Shown: one piece after another, positions 17,276 through 24,412 of the stretch
Layout: each line of letters opens with the position of its first letter
How positions within the stretch are numbered: position 1 is the stretch's first letter
NCBI RefSeq assembly: GCF_006539725.1
Contig: NZ_BJNO01000017.1
Location: 62,001 to 126,000, forward strand
Direction of reading: 5' to 3'
From: Klebsiella terrigena
Lineage (GTDB): Bacteria > Pseudomonadota > Gammaproteobacteria > Enterobacterales > Enterobacteriaceae
DNA: 64,000 nt
Made by a program: the position numbers and the translations under genes
The notes under the pieces: generated by a model
The model's input: only the letters and a program-made list of their open reading frames with translations
What the model was told of the DNA's origin: nothing
The model's database searches: none

Positions 17276-17428
17276 TTAATTCGTATGCAGTTGACCGCTA
17301 GGGGTATACTTCGACCAAGTTTCGTTCTCCGTACTGCCAGTCGTTACCGCGATAAGGTGGACAACAGCCGAAGAGTTATCCGGCGATTTATTGATGCTGT
17401 TACATTGAAATTTTGCACGTACTGACAT
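17276..17428 (-). CDS. Small phage protein, 50 residues
   Basis: Starts ATG at 17428 with AAGGAT upstream and encodes MSVRAKFQCNSINKSPDN to SKYTPSGQLHTN. The pattern (short beta-rich protein ending TPSG.L) is one I have seen in lambdoid prophages of enterics near the lysis and packaging genes, function unknown. It is followed by its own terminator. It lies just downstream of Rz1, where the left edge of a deletion that removed the packaging, head and tail genes would be expected. Confidence 0.65.
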   Translation of the reverse strand: MSVRAKFQCNSINKSPDNSSAVVHLIAVTTGSTENETWSKYTPSGQLHTN

Positions 17429-17460
17429 GGCTTTATCCTTGAGTAGGTATTGCTGGTTTG

Positions 17461-17739
17461 TTATCCCTTAGTGGGGTTAACGGCTTGCGCTGCTCTTTCT
17501 TTTTCCGCCTTCCTGATGTCGGCTTTATCAAGGTTGCAATGGCCCAGCGCCGACAGCAGGCTGACGTTCAAATCCAGGCTTTGGCCCCACGTCATTTTGT
17601 CGGGGATGTCGGGATATGGCGTTTCAGCTGTCAGGCTGGCCGGTAGTGGCACCACCGGCACCTTGACGTAAACGGTCTTTGTATTGCTGCAACCGCTTAA
17701 CTGCGCTAACAGGAATATAACGGGGAGCGCAATCATCAT
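17461..17739 (-). CDS. Rz1-like o-spanin lipoprotein
   Basis: 92 residues starting MMIALPVIFLLAQLSGCSN, with a lipobox LSGC that predicts outer-membrane lipoprotein processing at the Cys. The mature part is proline-rich (VPVVPLPASLTAETPYPD). The start lies inside the Rz gene in a different frame, the overlapped Rz/Rz1 architecture of lambda. Together with Rz it fuses inner and outer membranes in the last step of lysis. The longer open frame from 17805 is only overlap with Rz. Confidence 0.8.
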   Translation of the reverse strand: MMIALPVIFLLAQLSGCSNTKTVYVKVPVVPLPASLTAETPYPDIPDKMTWGQSLDLNVSLLSALGHCNLDKADIRKAEKERAAQAVNPTKG

Positions 17740-18013
17740 TCGCAACAGAAACTCGGATGTCAGCCGAGGCTCCCGATGCGTCCAGTACGATCTGCTCTTT
17801 AGCATGCTGGTTAGCCTCTGCGATGGAATTGAATATGCTCATGGTGGTCAGGACGTTTGAGGTGATGTCCTGCGCTGTGTTTACCTGTTGCTCTGCGGTT
17901 TTAGCTCGGGTTTCCTGCTCCGCAGCGGCGCTGTGGTAATGCATCGCCAACCACCCAAGACAAACGATCAGGCAGATAATTACTGCGCTGATAATGGCGG
18001 TTAAGCGGCTCAT
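17624..18013 (-). CDS. Rz-like i-spanin
   Basis: 129 residues with one N-terminal membrane helix (LTAIISAVIICLIVCLGWLA) and a periplasmic coiled coil (AEQETRAKTAEQQVNTAQDI), as in inner-membrane spanin subunits. The start overlaps the endolysin stop by 4 bp. Its 3' half overlaps the Rz1-like gene in another frame, and the C-terminal GATTGQPDS is the expected flexible end. The cassette holin-endolysin-Rz/Rz1 appears complete. Confidence 0.82.
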   Translation of the reverse strand: MSRLTAIISAVIICLIVCLGWLAMHYHSAAAEQETRAKTAEQQVNTAQDITSNVLTTMSIFNSIAEANQHAKEQIVLDASGASADIRVSVANDDCAPRYIPVSAVKRLQQYKDRLRQGAGGATTGQPDS

Positions 18014-18534
18014 TTCACACCGTCCAGACAGAGCTGTTTTTCTGCTGCTCGACGGGTCACCAGGCCGGGGAGGACTTTCCCGCCGCCGTATACCCAGCGA
18101 GGGAACTGGTTACATGCCTGCGTCACCTGACCTTTTCCCAGCAGCGCAAACAGCGTTGATTTCTGCATATTGGCGCAGCCGGCATTAAAGGTTATCGAGG
18201 TGACAGCTGAAAACGTGTTGTCGCTTAGCCGGCGGCCATTACTGTAGGTGTTAACGCAGCGCTCAGCCTCAAGGATATTTCGCTCCCAGTCAGCGGCGAT
18301 CTGTTTGTCGGTTTTGCGAACGCCGACCTTAACACCGTGGGTATTTCCGATGCCATCAGTCAGCACGGCAGCCGGGCAAACATACGGATCACGCCGACAG
18401 CCTTCAGCATTACCAATCAGCTCGAGGCCTCGCTCATTGGTCCGCACGTTACCGGCATTCAGCACAATTGCGATAATCGCGCCGACAGAACAAACCACAC
18501 CGGCAGTACCGGCTCTCTTAGTCAGTTGCGCCAT
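18010..18534 (-). CDS. Phage endolysin, SAR-type GH24 lysozyme
   Basis: 174 residues. The N terminus carries a weakly hydrophobic signal-arrest-release segment (AGTAGVVCSVGAIIAIVLNA), so export by Sec and later activation are expected, as for P21 and P1 lysozymes. The catalytic region NAEGCRRDPYVCPAAVLTDG gives E-8aa-C-5aa-T, the Cys-containing variant of the T4 lysozyme triad E-8aa-D-5aa-T. The C-terminal FNAGCANMQKSTLFALL and RWVYGGGKVLPGLVTRR segments are typical. It overlaps the holin gene by 17 bp. Confidence 0.9.
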   Translation of the reverse strand: MAQLTKRAGTAGVVCSVGAIIAIVLNAGNVRTNERGLELIGNAEGCRRDPYVCPAAVLTDGIGNTHGVKVGVRKTDKQIAADWERNILEAERCVNTYSNGRRLSDNTFSAVTSITFNAGCANMQKSTLFALLGKGQVTQACNQFPRWVYGGGKVLPGLVTRRAAEKQLCLDGVK

Positions 18535-18838
18535 CGTTGTTTATCCTGTTCATTGATTCGGTAATGACTTCCGCCGATGAGGGCCTCTCATGTACGGGCT
18601 TCTGCTGCGCGCCATGGAGATAATCAGCTAGCAGTTGCGTGCGTTTACTGTCTTCGCTGCGCTCTTTCCTCGCATCCATTCGACCCAGCACAAACGACGC
18701 GAGAGAAATCACCACGCCGATAAAACCAAAGAGGATATAAACCATGTCCTGGGTAGTAATCCCCAGCATCGAGGCAACAGCAGCCAGCCACGCAAAGAAA
18801 TGGGTAACGATATTCTCGTTCTGGTTATTCATTTTCAT
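18518..18838 (-). CDS. Phage holin
   Basis: 106 residues with two hydrophobic helices (FFAWLAAVASMLGITT and MVYILFGFIGVVISLASFVL) and a charged, hydrophilic C terminus (RMDARKERSEDSKRTQ), the topology of a class II holin. It lies directly upstream of and overlapping the endolysin, which fixes the function by context. Met1 and Met3 are both possible starts; a dual start, as in lambda S, could be regulatory but is not proven. 18839-19125 upstream has no gene I can support. Confidence 0.82.
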   Translation of the reverse strand: MKMNNQNENIVTHFFAWLAAVASMLGITTQDMVYILFGFIGVVISLASFVLGRMDARKERSEDSKRTQLLADYLHGAQQKPVHERPSSAEVITESMNRINNDGATD

Positions 18839-19125
18839 GGTCTCTCACCTCGCGTAGTTAGCGGGTGCTGTCTGTAGTCAGGAAAGGGTCAGGCTTCACG
18901 GGGCTGGAAGCTTGGCTGCCCCAGTTCTTTCCCCGTTAGCCTTATGCATGGAATGGCCGCCAGATGGATTTACGACAAAACACAGAGTGAGTGACGTTCT
19001 GGCGACCAGAATAGAAAAGGCCCGCAGATGCGAGCCCCAGAAAAGCAAAAATCCCGACGGGTGGCAGGGTTTCGATGATTAGGCGGTGTGTCGAAGTGAC
19101 CACTCCTAACAGATTACGATAGTTT

Positions 19126-19154
19126 TTGCGTACGCGTTAGCAATTTATTACAAT
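19126..19154 (+). promoter_or_regulatory. Sigma-70-type promoter of the AT-rich gene pair
   Basis: TTGCGT (-35, 19126-19131), 17-bp spacer, TACAAT (-10, 19149-19154). It lies 32 bp upstream of the ATG at 19187 and points away from the lysis genes, so the pair can be expressed independently of late transcription. Confidence 0.55.
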
Positions 19155-19186
19155 TCTCCCGTACTGATTCTAACCTAAGGTCATTT

Positions 19187-20008
19187 ATGAATTTCTCTAA
19201 CTCTAAGAAAGATGGACTGACAAAAAAATGTTTAGTCAGGGGTTTCAAAGTAAACACAACATCCACTGATATTCTCTTTGACCAAATCGCAAAGTCTACA
19301 GCCTTTAAAGTCGACGCGGTTATCAAGATCAGTACAGAGAAACACCTCATGCTGAAGGCATTTGAAACTAGCAACAATCTCCACTATCTTCACCTAGCCC
19401 TTTACAATCCGAAAGCGCAAGTTTCAATCACCCCGCTAAAAAAAGCAGCAAGCGATCTGCTTGATGTAGAAAACCTCGATGACCTTCATGCATTCTTAAT
19501 GATTAAGGACAACCGAATTGCATCATTAATGCAGATCTCAACTAATTGGTGCGAAGTTAAAATTGCAAAAATCCTTAAGGAATTTGGCATATCAGTAACT
19601 CCAACATCTATTTTGAAAAATAATGTCATCCAAAAAATTAAAGACGACAAATTAAAGGCTCTTCATCTTAACATTGACGTAGAAGAATCGGATTTCGTTA
19701 AGGCTCCTGGGTTGATAGAATCAATCTTTAATAAAGAGCCAAAAATCAGAGCTAAGGGAATATCTGGACACTTAACTATCGATGCCAAAGGAAATGCCGA
19801 ATTAGCTCAATCCATAGAAAACGATACCGCAAACTGGGTTAATGATCTTGATAGAGATTTTTACATTGAAACGAAAAAAGGTGATAAATTTTATAGCGAC
19901 GATCTGAAGCTTACCAGAACATACTTTACAGTCCCATATGGTTCTAAGTCTATAAATGCTAAATATGCAAAAGAAATCCTAGAGGATTTTGTAACAAAAG
20001 AGCTATAA
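19187..20008 (+). CDS. Unknown soluble 273-residue protein, RexA-like by context
   Basis: Starts at the ATG 19187 after TAAGGT. The 273-residue product is soluble and lysine-rich, with no membrane segment. The C-terminal half includes AKGISGHLTIDAKGNAELAQ and LTRTYFTVPYGSKSINAKYA. I do not recognise the family. It is followed 26 bp later by a four-helix membrane protein gene; length (RexA is 279), order and the lambdoid setting recall the lambda rexA-rexB exclusion genes, and more loosely Kiwa (whose membrane gene comes first). The DNA is clearly more AT-rich than its neighbours and on the opposite strand from the phage late genes, as expected of a recently acquired accessory cassette. Role in phage exclusion is inference. 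Confidence 0.7.
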   Translation: MNFSNSKKDGLTKKCLVRGFKVNTTSTDILFDQIAKSTAFKVDAVIKISTEKHLMLKAFETSNNLHYLHLALYNPKAQVSITPLKKAASDLLDVENLDDLHAFLMIKDNRIASLMQISTNWCEVKIAKILKEFGISVTPTSILKNNVIQKIKDDKLKALHLNIDVEESDFVKAPGLIESIFNKEPKIRAKGISGHLTIDAKGNAELAQSIENDTANWVNDLDRDFYIETKKGDKFYSDDLKLTRTYFTVPYGSKSINAKYAKEILEDFVTKEL

Positions 20009-20034
20009 TGATAGTAAATTAAATGGAGGCTAAG

Positions 20035-20520
20035 ATGCTAAAAAACATAAACACAACAGGGCTGATTGTATCAGCACTAAACATCATAGCCTCCTTAAGC
20101 TTCTCTGTTTTCCTAACGGGTAGCTTGACTAACAATACTGATGCTTTGAATCTTGTAGCTAACGTATTTTCAATTCTGTCTGGCTTTTTACTTTTAGTTA
20201 TTACTATGTCCGGTGAAAACTCAACATTACTTAGCAACATGAGTGCGTTGGATGCTGCTAATCAAGAAAAAAGATTCTTGATGCGTTTTAACAAATACTA
20301 TGCTCTCTTTTTACTTTACATACTTACATTGGCATTAATCTTTATCTTTTATTTAATAACAAAAGATAAAACAAACACCTCAACAATATTATCGAATATA
20401 AAATCCGTGATTGGACACTCAATTGCCTTCCTGACATGCTTCTCATTTATACAGTCAACTTTCATTCCACTTAAAATAAAAGAACTATTTAAAGAGAAGA
20501 GAGAATTTAATAAGAAGTAA
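20035..20520 (+). CDS. Four-helix membrane protein, RexB-like by context
   Basis: I start it at the ATG 20035, which has GGAGG five bases upstream; the ATG at 20023 has no such site. The 161-residue product has four hydrophobic helices: LIVSALNIIASLSFSVFLTG, LVANVFSILSGFLLLVIT, YYALFLLYILTLALIFIFYL and IGHSIAFLTCFSFIQSTF, with a polar, Lys-rich C terminus (KIKELFKEKREFNKK). Tandem with the soluble gene at 19187 and sharing its promoter and terminator. RexB is also a four-helix inner-membrane protein (144 residues) forming a channel. No sequence similarity is claimed; the analogy is architectural. Confidence 0.7.
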   Translation: MLKNINTTGLIVSALNIIASLSFSVFLTGSLTNNTDALNLVANVFSILSGFLLLVITMSGENSTLLSNMSALDAANQEKRFLMRFNKYYALFLLYILTLALIFIFYLITKDKTNTSTILSNIKSVIGHSIAFLTCFSFIQSTFIPLKIKELFKEKREFNKK

Positions 20521-20545
20521 GCTAAACCTTCAGCTTACTTCTCTT
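20514..20545 (+). terminator. Terminator of the AT-rich pair
   Basis: Perfect 10-bp stem GAAGTAAGCT/AGCTTACTTC overlapping the stop codon of the membrane gene, followed by TCTT. The T-run is weak. Confidence 0.55.
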
Positions 20546-20568
20546 ATGGTATATTTTGGTTATGTATA

Positions 20569-20910
20569 TCAAAGCATATGTAGTACGCCGTCAACAAACC
20601 CCATTGCCGTCTGCAATTCCTTCCGGATGGTACCATCAGAACACTTTCGTTTCTTCGCAATGGTACGTAGTGAGATGCCAATTATAAAGTGAGCAATAAT
20701 CAACTCATACTCTTCAGGCTTATACTTACGCAACCGAGATACACATCCATCAATCATGATCCCTTCATCATCATCGCACTGCAGGCGCGATTTTTTCCCA
20801 TGAGGAAGCAGGCCTTTAAATCCCGCAGCTATTGGCTGCCAGTCAACACCGTTACCGTCAGCAGCAGCCCATGCGCCCCAGCAGTCTAATACTTCATACA
20901 TATCACGCAT
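20569..20910 (-). CDS. Antitermination protein Q (phage 82-like)
   Basis: 113 residues starting MRDMYEVLDCWGAWAA, with IAAGFKGLLPHGKKSRLQC, GCVSRLRKYKPEEYELI and an HTH-like end (GISLRTIAKKRKCSDGTIRK). This is the pattern of the Q family that modifies RNA polymerase at the late promoter to read through terminators into the lysis genes. In this prophage the expected target lies leftward between Q and the holin, where the AT-rich two-gene cassette (19187-20520) is now inserted on the opposite strand. A qut site and late promoter were not located with confidence. Confidence 0.88.
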   Translation of the reverse strand: MRDMYEVLDCWGAWAAADGNGVDWQPIAAGFKGLLPHGKKSRLQCDDDEGIMIDGCVSRLRKYKPEEYELIIAHFIIGISLRTIAKKRKCSDGTIRKELQTAMGFVDGVLHML

Positions 20911-20991
20911 TGTTCTGTACTCCTGTTTTATTCATGCTTTCGCTAATCTGCATGCCCTGGGGGCTGAAGTGTTTGAGTGATGCTTCGAGTT

Positions 20992-21288
20992 TCATGCTTT
21001 CAGTAGCCCCTCTTTTTTCCATATGGCCAAAGTCCTGAGCACACCTTCTGCATGCATCAGGCGTAATTCATCGTGGGTGTAATCGGTGGTTTTTTTTCTG
21101 CCGTCGATCAGGTCATGACACCCGCAGCAGGCTATTGCCGCTTGGGTGTCATCGGGTTTGCACCCGGTACCACACGTCCCCGCCAGACGGTAATGCGCGA
21201 GAACACTGGTTTCCGGGTTGCCGTTGCAATAACCGGGGATCCGAACGGTACATTCGCGGCCACGAGCCGCTTTGCGAAGGTTTGCCAT
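20992..21288 (-). CDS. YbcO-like DUF1364 nuclease
   Basis: 98 residues, MANLRKAARGRECTVRIPGY followed by CNGNPETSVLAHYRLAG and IACCGCHDLIDGRK. E. coli YbcO of the DLP12 prophage has the same architecture and is an HNH-like nuclease fold with a Cys/His zinc site; the conserved C, H and C-x2-H residues are here. The start at 21288 is chosen over 21300 because homologues begin MA[DN]LRKAARG. It belongs to the nin-like region between the replication genes (missing) and Q. Confidence 0.85.
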   Translation of the reverse strand: MANLRKAARGRECTVRIPGYCNGNPETSVLAHYRLAGTCGTGCKPDDTQAAIACCGCHDLIDGRKKTTDYTHDELRLMHAEGVLRTLAIWKKEGLLKA

Positions 21289-21290
21289 AA

Positions 21291-21491
21291 TCACTCCCAC
21301 ATCCGATTACGCCAGCGGGAATCCGGGCGCGGAGGGTTCTTGTCCTCAACCAGCTGCGCGCTGACGGTCCAGGTAATAAGGTCTGGGTTTAAACTGCGTT
21401 CAACCTTGATGCCCCGCTGCCGGTATTTAGCCACCAGCTCGTCTGCCTGGGCTGTTGTGCATTCGGTATGTGCGAACCATGATTTCTTCAT
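21291..21491 (-). CDS. Small phage protein of the nin region
   Basis: 66 residues from the ATG at 21491 (GAGGACT upstream): MKKSWFAHTECTTAQADELV then AKYRQRGIKVERSLNPDLIT ending RWRNRMWE. The gene stops 2 bp before the YbcO-like start and starts 6 bp before the stop of the DUF1367 gene, so the three form a tight operon. Conserved in enterobacterial lambdoid phages as a hypothetical; function unknown. The pattern of charged helix plus W/R-rich tail suggests nucleic-acid contact, but this is a guess. Confidence 0.7.
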   Translation of the reverse strand: MKKSWFAHTECTTAQADELVAKYRQRGIKVERSLNPDLITWTVSAQLVEDKNPPRPDSRWRNRMWE

Positions 21492-21496
21492 AGTCC

Positions 21497-22093
21497 TCAC
21501 CCCGCGAAGCTCAGTAACTGGTTTGCGGCGTTCTCGACTTCCATCTGGCTGTTGAATGAACGGGAGAGTATCCAGCGCCAGAGAACATCCAACGACGCCT
21601 TGTACAATTCATGGAATTCGGTGTCGTCCATGCTGGAGAAAGAAATGCTACGGGGATGTTTTTTTAGCGTTCCGTCCGGCAGTTGTATGGCGTCATAATG
21701 CCCTGCCTCGACAATGACCCACGTCCGATAGGCGTCAAAAGATTTACAGATGCTGATGCTGCCGGCGCGTTTCTCGGCTACGCGATCGAGGTATTGTTCT
21801 GCGGCATCAAGAAGGGCTGATTCGTTACCGCCATAGGCGGCTAGAAAACTGGCGTAGCCATACACAAGCTTGCGCTCATTGGATGAGATCGCTCCGCCGG
21901 TAGGTTCCCAGTAGTCAAAGCCGAGATTGAGTAAAGCAAAGTAGCGGCGATGAAACGCCGGGTTGCGGACGAGTTTATAGTCGGCTTCCAGGACGGCGCC
22001 GAGCCTGCATTTTGATTGCAGAAATTCGCTGGTCTCCTGCGTTGCAGGGATCAGTATGCCTTGTGACTGCTTTATTAGGTGCAAATGCGCCAT
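21497..22093 (-). CDS. DUF1367 phage protein
   Basis: 198 residues from the ATG at 22093, MAHLHLIKQSQGILIPATQE, with FHRRYFALLNLGFDYWEPTG and a C-terminal RWILSRSFNSQMEVENAANQ. This is the DUF1367 family found beside ninB-type genes in lambdoid phages; biochemical role unknown to me. A longer frame from 22117 adds eight residues without family support. First gene of the three-gene nin-like operon with 21291-21491 and the YbcO-like nuclease. Confidence 0.8.
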   Translation of the reverse strand: MAHLHLIKQSQGILIPATQETSEFLQSKCRLGAVLEADYKLVRNPAFHRRYFALLNLGFDYWEPTGGAISSNERKLVYGYASFLAAYGGNESALLDAAEQYLDRVAEKRAGSISICKSFDAYRTWVIVEAGHYDAIQLPDGTLKKHPRSISFSSMDDTEFHELYKASLDVLWRWILSRSFNSQMEVENAANQLLSFAG

Positions 22094-22150
22094 CGTGATT
22101 CTCCGGTGGCGCTGCAATACTCCGATGCCGTTGTTCAGGCGGCAAATTGA

Positions 22151-22336
22151 TTATGGCAAGTTTATATATGCCGGGTCAATTATCCCAGCTTCAATAGACA
22201 ATTCTACAAACTCTTCGATGGTAGCTAGAAATTGCTTTTCGCTGATCTTTTCAAGGACGATAACCTGGTCACCATTGCATTTTATTCGGTATTCGCCACC
22301 TTTTTTGATTATACGAATGGCCTCTTCAATATCCAT
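22151..22336 (-). CDS. Unknown 61-residue phage protein
   Basis: The ATG at 22336 has GGGGAGGGG just upstream and opens MDIEEAIRIIKKGGEYRIKC to the stop at 22151. The product is small, alpha/beta and acidic at the end (IEAGIIDPAYINLP). The longer frame from 22435 is less likely because it lacks a ribosome site. No family recognised. It lies between dinI and the DUF1367 gene on the same strand. Confidence 0.55.
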   Translation of the reverse strand: MDIEEAIRIIKKGGEYRIKCNGDQVIVLEKISEKQFLATIEEFVELSIEAGIIDPAYINLP

Positions 22337-22446
22337 CGCCCCTCCCCGAGCTACATTCAGACTAAAAAGATGTCTGGCAGCTGCATCTGAGGGAAACGCT
22401 GTATGCGATGCTCTGACAAAAATGCCTGCTACCAACTAAAGCCAAT

Positions 22447-22680
22447 TCAGTAAAACCAGTCGTCGGCACTTTCCCACGTTTCCTGCAGAATCTCTTCTAT
22501 CGTTTCTCTATCGCCATCAATACCACCCAAAACACTCAGACTATCAGCCCCGGAGCGACGTACTGATAATTTGCAGTCCTCATACTTCTGGCTGAACCGC
22601 CGCAGCAGTTCAGCTTCAAGGGCAGGCTCAGCACCATCTGGCAACACCTTCTTGCGGTCGATTGTGATTTCAATTCTCAT
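22447..22680 (-). CDS. dinI: DinI-like SOS protein
   Basis: 77 residues, MRIEITIDRKKVLPDGAEPA then SVRRSGADSLSVLGGIDGD and the invariant end EILQETWESADDWFY. DinI-family proteins bind RecA filaments and modulate LexA/UmuD cleavage; phage versions (Tum-like) can affect prophage induction. A near-consensus LexA box lies 19 bp upstream (22700-22719), so SOS control is expected. The start at 22680 is fixed by the family N terminus; the longer opening from 22722 runs through the LexA box. Confidence 0.92.
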   Translation of the reverse strand: MRIEITIDRKKVLPDGAEPALEAELLRRFSQKYEDCKLSVRRSGADSLSVLGGIDGDRETIEEILQETWESADDWFY

Positions 22681-22699
22681 AGTAACCTCGACATCGATA

Positions 22700-22719
22700 T
22701 ACTGTATAAATAAACAGTA
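22700..22719 (-). promoter_or_regulatory. LexA box of the dinI-like gene
   Basis: TACTGTATAAATAAACAGTA: the CTG-N10-CAG SOS box with only two changes from the consensus TACTGTATATATATACAGTA. It overlaps the region where the dinI promoter must be, 20 bp before the ATG. Confidence 0.88.
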
Positions 22720-22787
22720 CATCCATGCCGATAAATGTTCAATATCTTAAGAGAACGAATTGTTAACTTTTCTATCAGTAGTTGCAT

Positions 22788-22810
22788 AAAAAAACCCGCC
22801 GTAGCGGGTT
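22788..22810 (-). terminator. Minus-strand terminator upstream of dinI
   Basis: AACCCGC, CGTA loop, GCGGGTT; on the minus strand it ends in a run of T. It separates the dinI unit from transcripts coming from the histidine-phosphatase gene. Confidence 0.8.
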
Positions 22811-22936
22811 GAATTGACAAGGTTTATTTTTTGTTACGGCCGGACGTATCGAAGTAGTACGCGTCACTGGCTCGTGGTATCTGGAGCCTTGATCCACATT
22901 TGTAGCGCACTCACATTCCGTAAAATGTAAGAGAGT

Positions 22937-23008
22937 AAAGTCCGCTCCTGGCACACAGCAGACAAACACGTGACGCTGTAGGTCTCCTGAGAGCGAAAAG
23001 CGGACTTT
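22937..23008. repeat. Inverted repeat downstream of the histidine-phosphatase gene
   Basis: AAAGTCCGCT (22937-22946) and its complement AGCGGACTTT (22999-23008) are 52 bp apart. The left arm continues into CCGCTCCTGGCACACAGC (22942-22959), which recurs with two changes as CCGCTCTTGGCACAAAGC at 23861-23878. The two related copies flank the histidine-phosphatase gene in direct orientation. Confidence 0.6.
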
Positions 23009-23065
23009 GTGCTTAAATAATGATGACTCTGGCAGGATGGGTTTTCAATGCTTGAAAGGTAGCCA

Positions 23066-23686
23066 CTAATTCAGGTGACGTAAATGTGTAGCAATCCCCC
23101 ACTTTAGGCCGATACATTTTCCATTAATCAGGTCGATAACAGAATAACTTGCATTGGGGTGAGCATAGCGAGGGAAACTATTGACAGTCCCTTCTTTAAG
23201 AATTGCCAGAGTGCCCTGACTGACATGCCCGTGAGACACAATACATATTGTTTGTTGATGTGATGAGGTATCTTCCAGGTTTTGTAAAAAACGCATAACT
23301 CGCTGAGAAGCATGCGCCAGTGACTCCCCCCCAGGTGGACAATACTCTGCATCAAGCCTGAATAACTCATTTGCATAGTTTGGATGTTTTTGTCTGAGTA
23401 GTTCTAACGGCATACCTTCAAACTGACCAAAGGCCTGCTCTTTAAGGGCCGGTTCAGCCGTCAGTGAACAATGAAAGTGTTCAGCCAGGCTTTGCCCCAT
23501 TTGCCAGGCACGCCCAAGCGGAGAAGCGTAAACACGCTCTATTTGATACTCACTTGCACTAAACGCTGCTAGTAGGACGGATGTTTCACGCAAACCCCGA
23601 CAGGTCAAGGGGCTATCGCTGTGCCCCTGAATAATTCCTTCCAAATTCCACTCTGTTTCTGCGTGTCGAACAAGTATCAATTTCAT
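23066..23686 (-). CDS. Histidine phosphatase family protein (phosphoglycerate mutase-like)
   Basis: 206 residues from the ATG at 23686. LVRHAETEWN carries the phosphorylated His of the branch-1 superfamily (RH[GA]E), followed by IIQGHSDSPLTCRG, YASPLGRAWQM, KEQAFGQFEG and the second catalytic His in IVSHGHVSQG. This is the GpmB/CobC-type small phosphatase pattern; the substrate cannot be told. No strong ribosome site is seen; an upstream GTG (23746) would add 20 residues with no family match. It occupies the place of the phage replication genes between Cro and DinI and is flanked by related 18-bp repeats, so it looks like inserted host-type DNA. Confidence 0.85.
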   Translation of the reverse strand: MKLILVRHAETEWNLEGIIQGHSDSPLTCRGLRETSVLLAAFSASEYQIERVYASPLGRAWQMGQSLAEHFHCSLTAEPALKEQAFGQFEGMPLELLRQKHPNYANELFRLDAEYCPPGGESLAHASQRVMRFLQNLEDTSSHQQTICIVSHGHVSQGTLAILKEGTVNSFPRYAHPNASYSVIDLINGKCIGLKWGIATHLRHLN

Positions 23687-23860
23687 CGTTAGCTGGCCAT
23701 GCTCGTTGTTGATCAAAATGTCCCAACTGCGCGATGTCAAACACACACCGTTGAAGCAGCGGAAGGCTTTCCTGTTTTGGAAATAATGAACAAGTGTAGC
23801 TTATTGCCATTATGCAGCGGCTCTGGAGGTGAGGCGCTGAATTTTATCCGTAGTTAACTT

Positions 23861-23878
23861 CCGCTCTTGGCACAAAGC
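23861..23878. repeat. Second copy of the CCGCTC-TGGCACA repeat
   Basis: CCGCTCTTGGCACAAAGC, 16 of 18 bases identical to 22942-22959. It lies upstream of the histidine-phosphatase gene. The pair may mark how that gene entered the prophage, or be copies of a dispersed enterobacterial repeat. Confidence 0.5.
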
Positions 23879-24053
23879 TGCCTGTCAGCTGAGCTTAAGC
23901 TCTGTATCGTAAGAGCGCTAGCTCAGATCTGAGTTACAACACATAAATATTCACTAAAAGACTTCGGTTATTCTCTCATAATCATCTTTGCGACCACAGG
24001 CATATTCCCGTACCGGCTCCGGTATTCTGTTGGAAGTGAAGCGAATGCATGCG

Positions 24054-24317
24054 CTACCCCCGACCCTGATCTTGATCAGCGTTATGCGTTTCGACCGAGG
24101 GAACAAATTCCGGCCAAATACTTCGCCATTCATCTGGAAAACAATCAGCTCGGGTAACTCGCCCATCTGTTAGTTGCTCAATAAGAATGGCGCGAGCGGG
24201 TGAAATAGCTGCGTTACCCGAGGCCATTTGCGATAAGTAAGAGGTTGAAACTTCAAGCTTTACAGCTAAAGCTTTTGCGTTTCCTCTTTTCATGCTGAGA
24301 TAGTCTTTGAGTTGCAT
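24054..24317 (-). CDS. Cro-like regulator (YdaS type HTH)
   Basis: 87 residues starting MQLKDYLSMKRGNAKALAVK with an HTH, LAVKLEVSTSYLSQMASGNA, and the ISPARAILIEQLTDGRVTRA strand that typifies YdaS/Cro-like phage proteins. AAGGAG precedes the ATG at 24317. It is divergent from the repressor at 24413 over a 95-bp region with a repeated 16-mer. By position and orientation it is the early (lytic) regulator controlling rightward-type transcription of the prophage. Confidence 0.82.
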   Translation of the reverse strand: MQLKDYLSMKRGNAKALAVKLEVSTSYLSQMASGNAAISPARAILIEQLTDGRVTRADCFPDEWRSIWPEFVPSVETHNADQDQGRG

Positions 24318-24344
24318 ACATGCTCCTTCGTAAATGTAGCTTGA

Positions 24345-24399
24345 GTTTATAAATTACTAAACCTAAAAGTCAAGTATTTGCTTGTTTATAAATTACTAA
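24345..24399. promoter_or_regulatory. Repressor/Cro operator region with repeated 16-mer
   Basis: GTTTATAAATTACTAA occurs at 24345-24360 and again at 24384-24399, direct repeats 39 bp apart (about four helical turns), in the divergent region between the Cro-like and repressor genes. A lambda-like switch would place operators exactly here. TTTAGTAAT-like half sites recur near 24913-24921. Confidence 0.6.
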
Positions 24400-24412
24400 T
24401 CAAAATGCGCAT

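Noticed and set aside
19187..20520. Calling the AT-rich pair Kiwa (kwaA-kwaB)
   Set aside because: Order is reversed relative to Kiwa (membrane gene first) and I could not see DUF4868 signatures; RexAB-like architecture fits better, and even that is only by layout.
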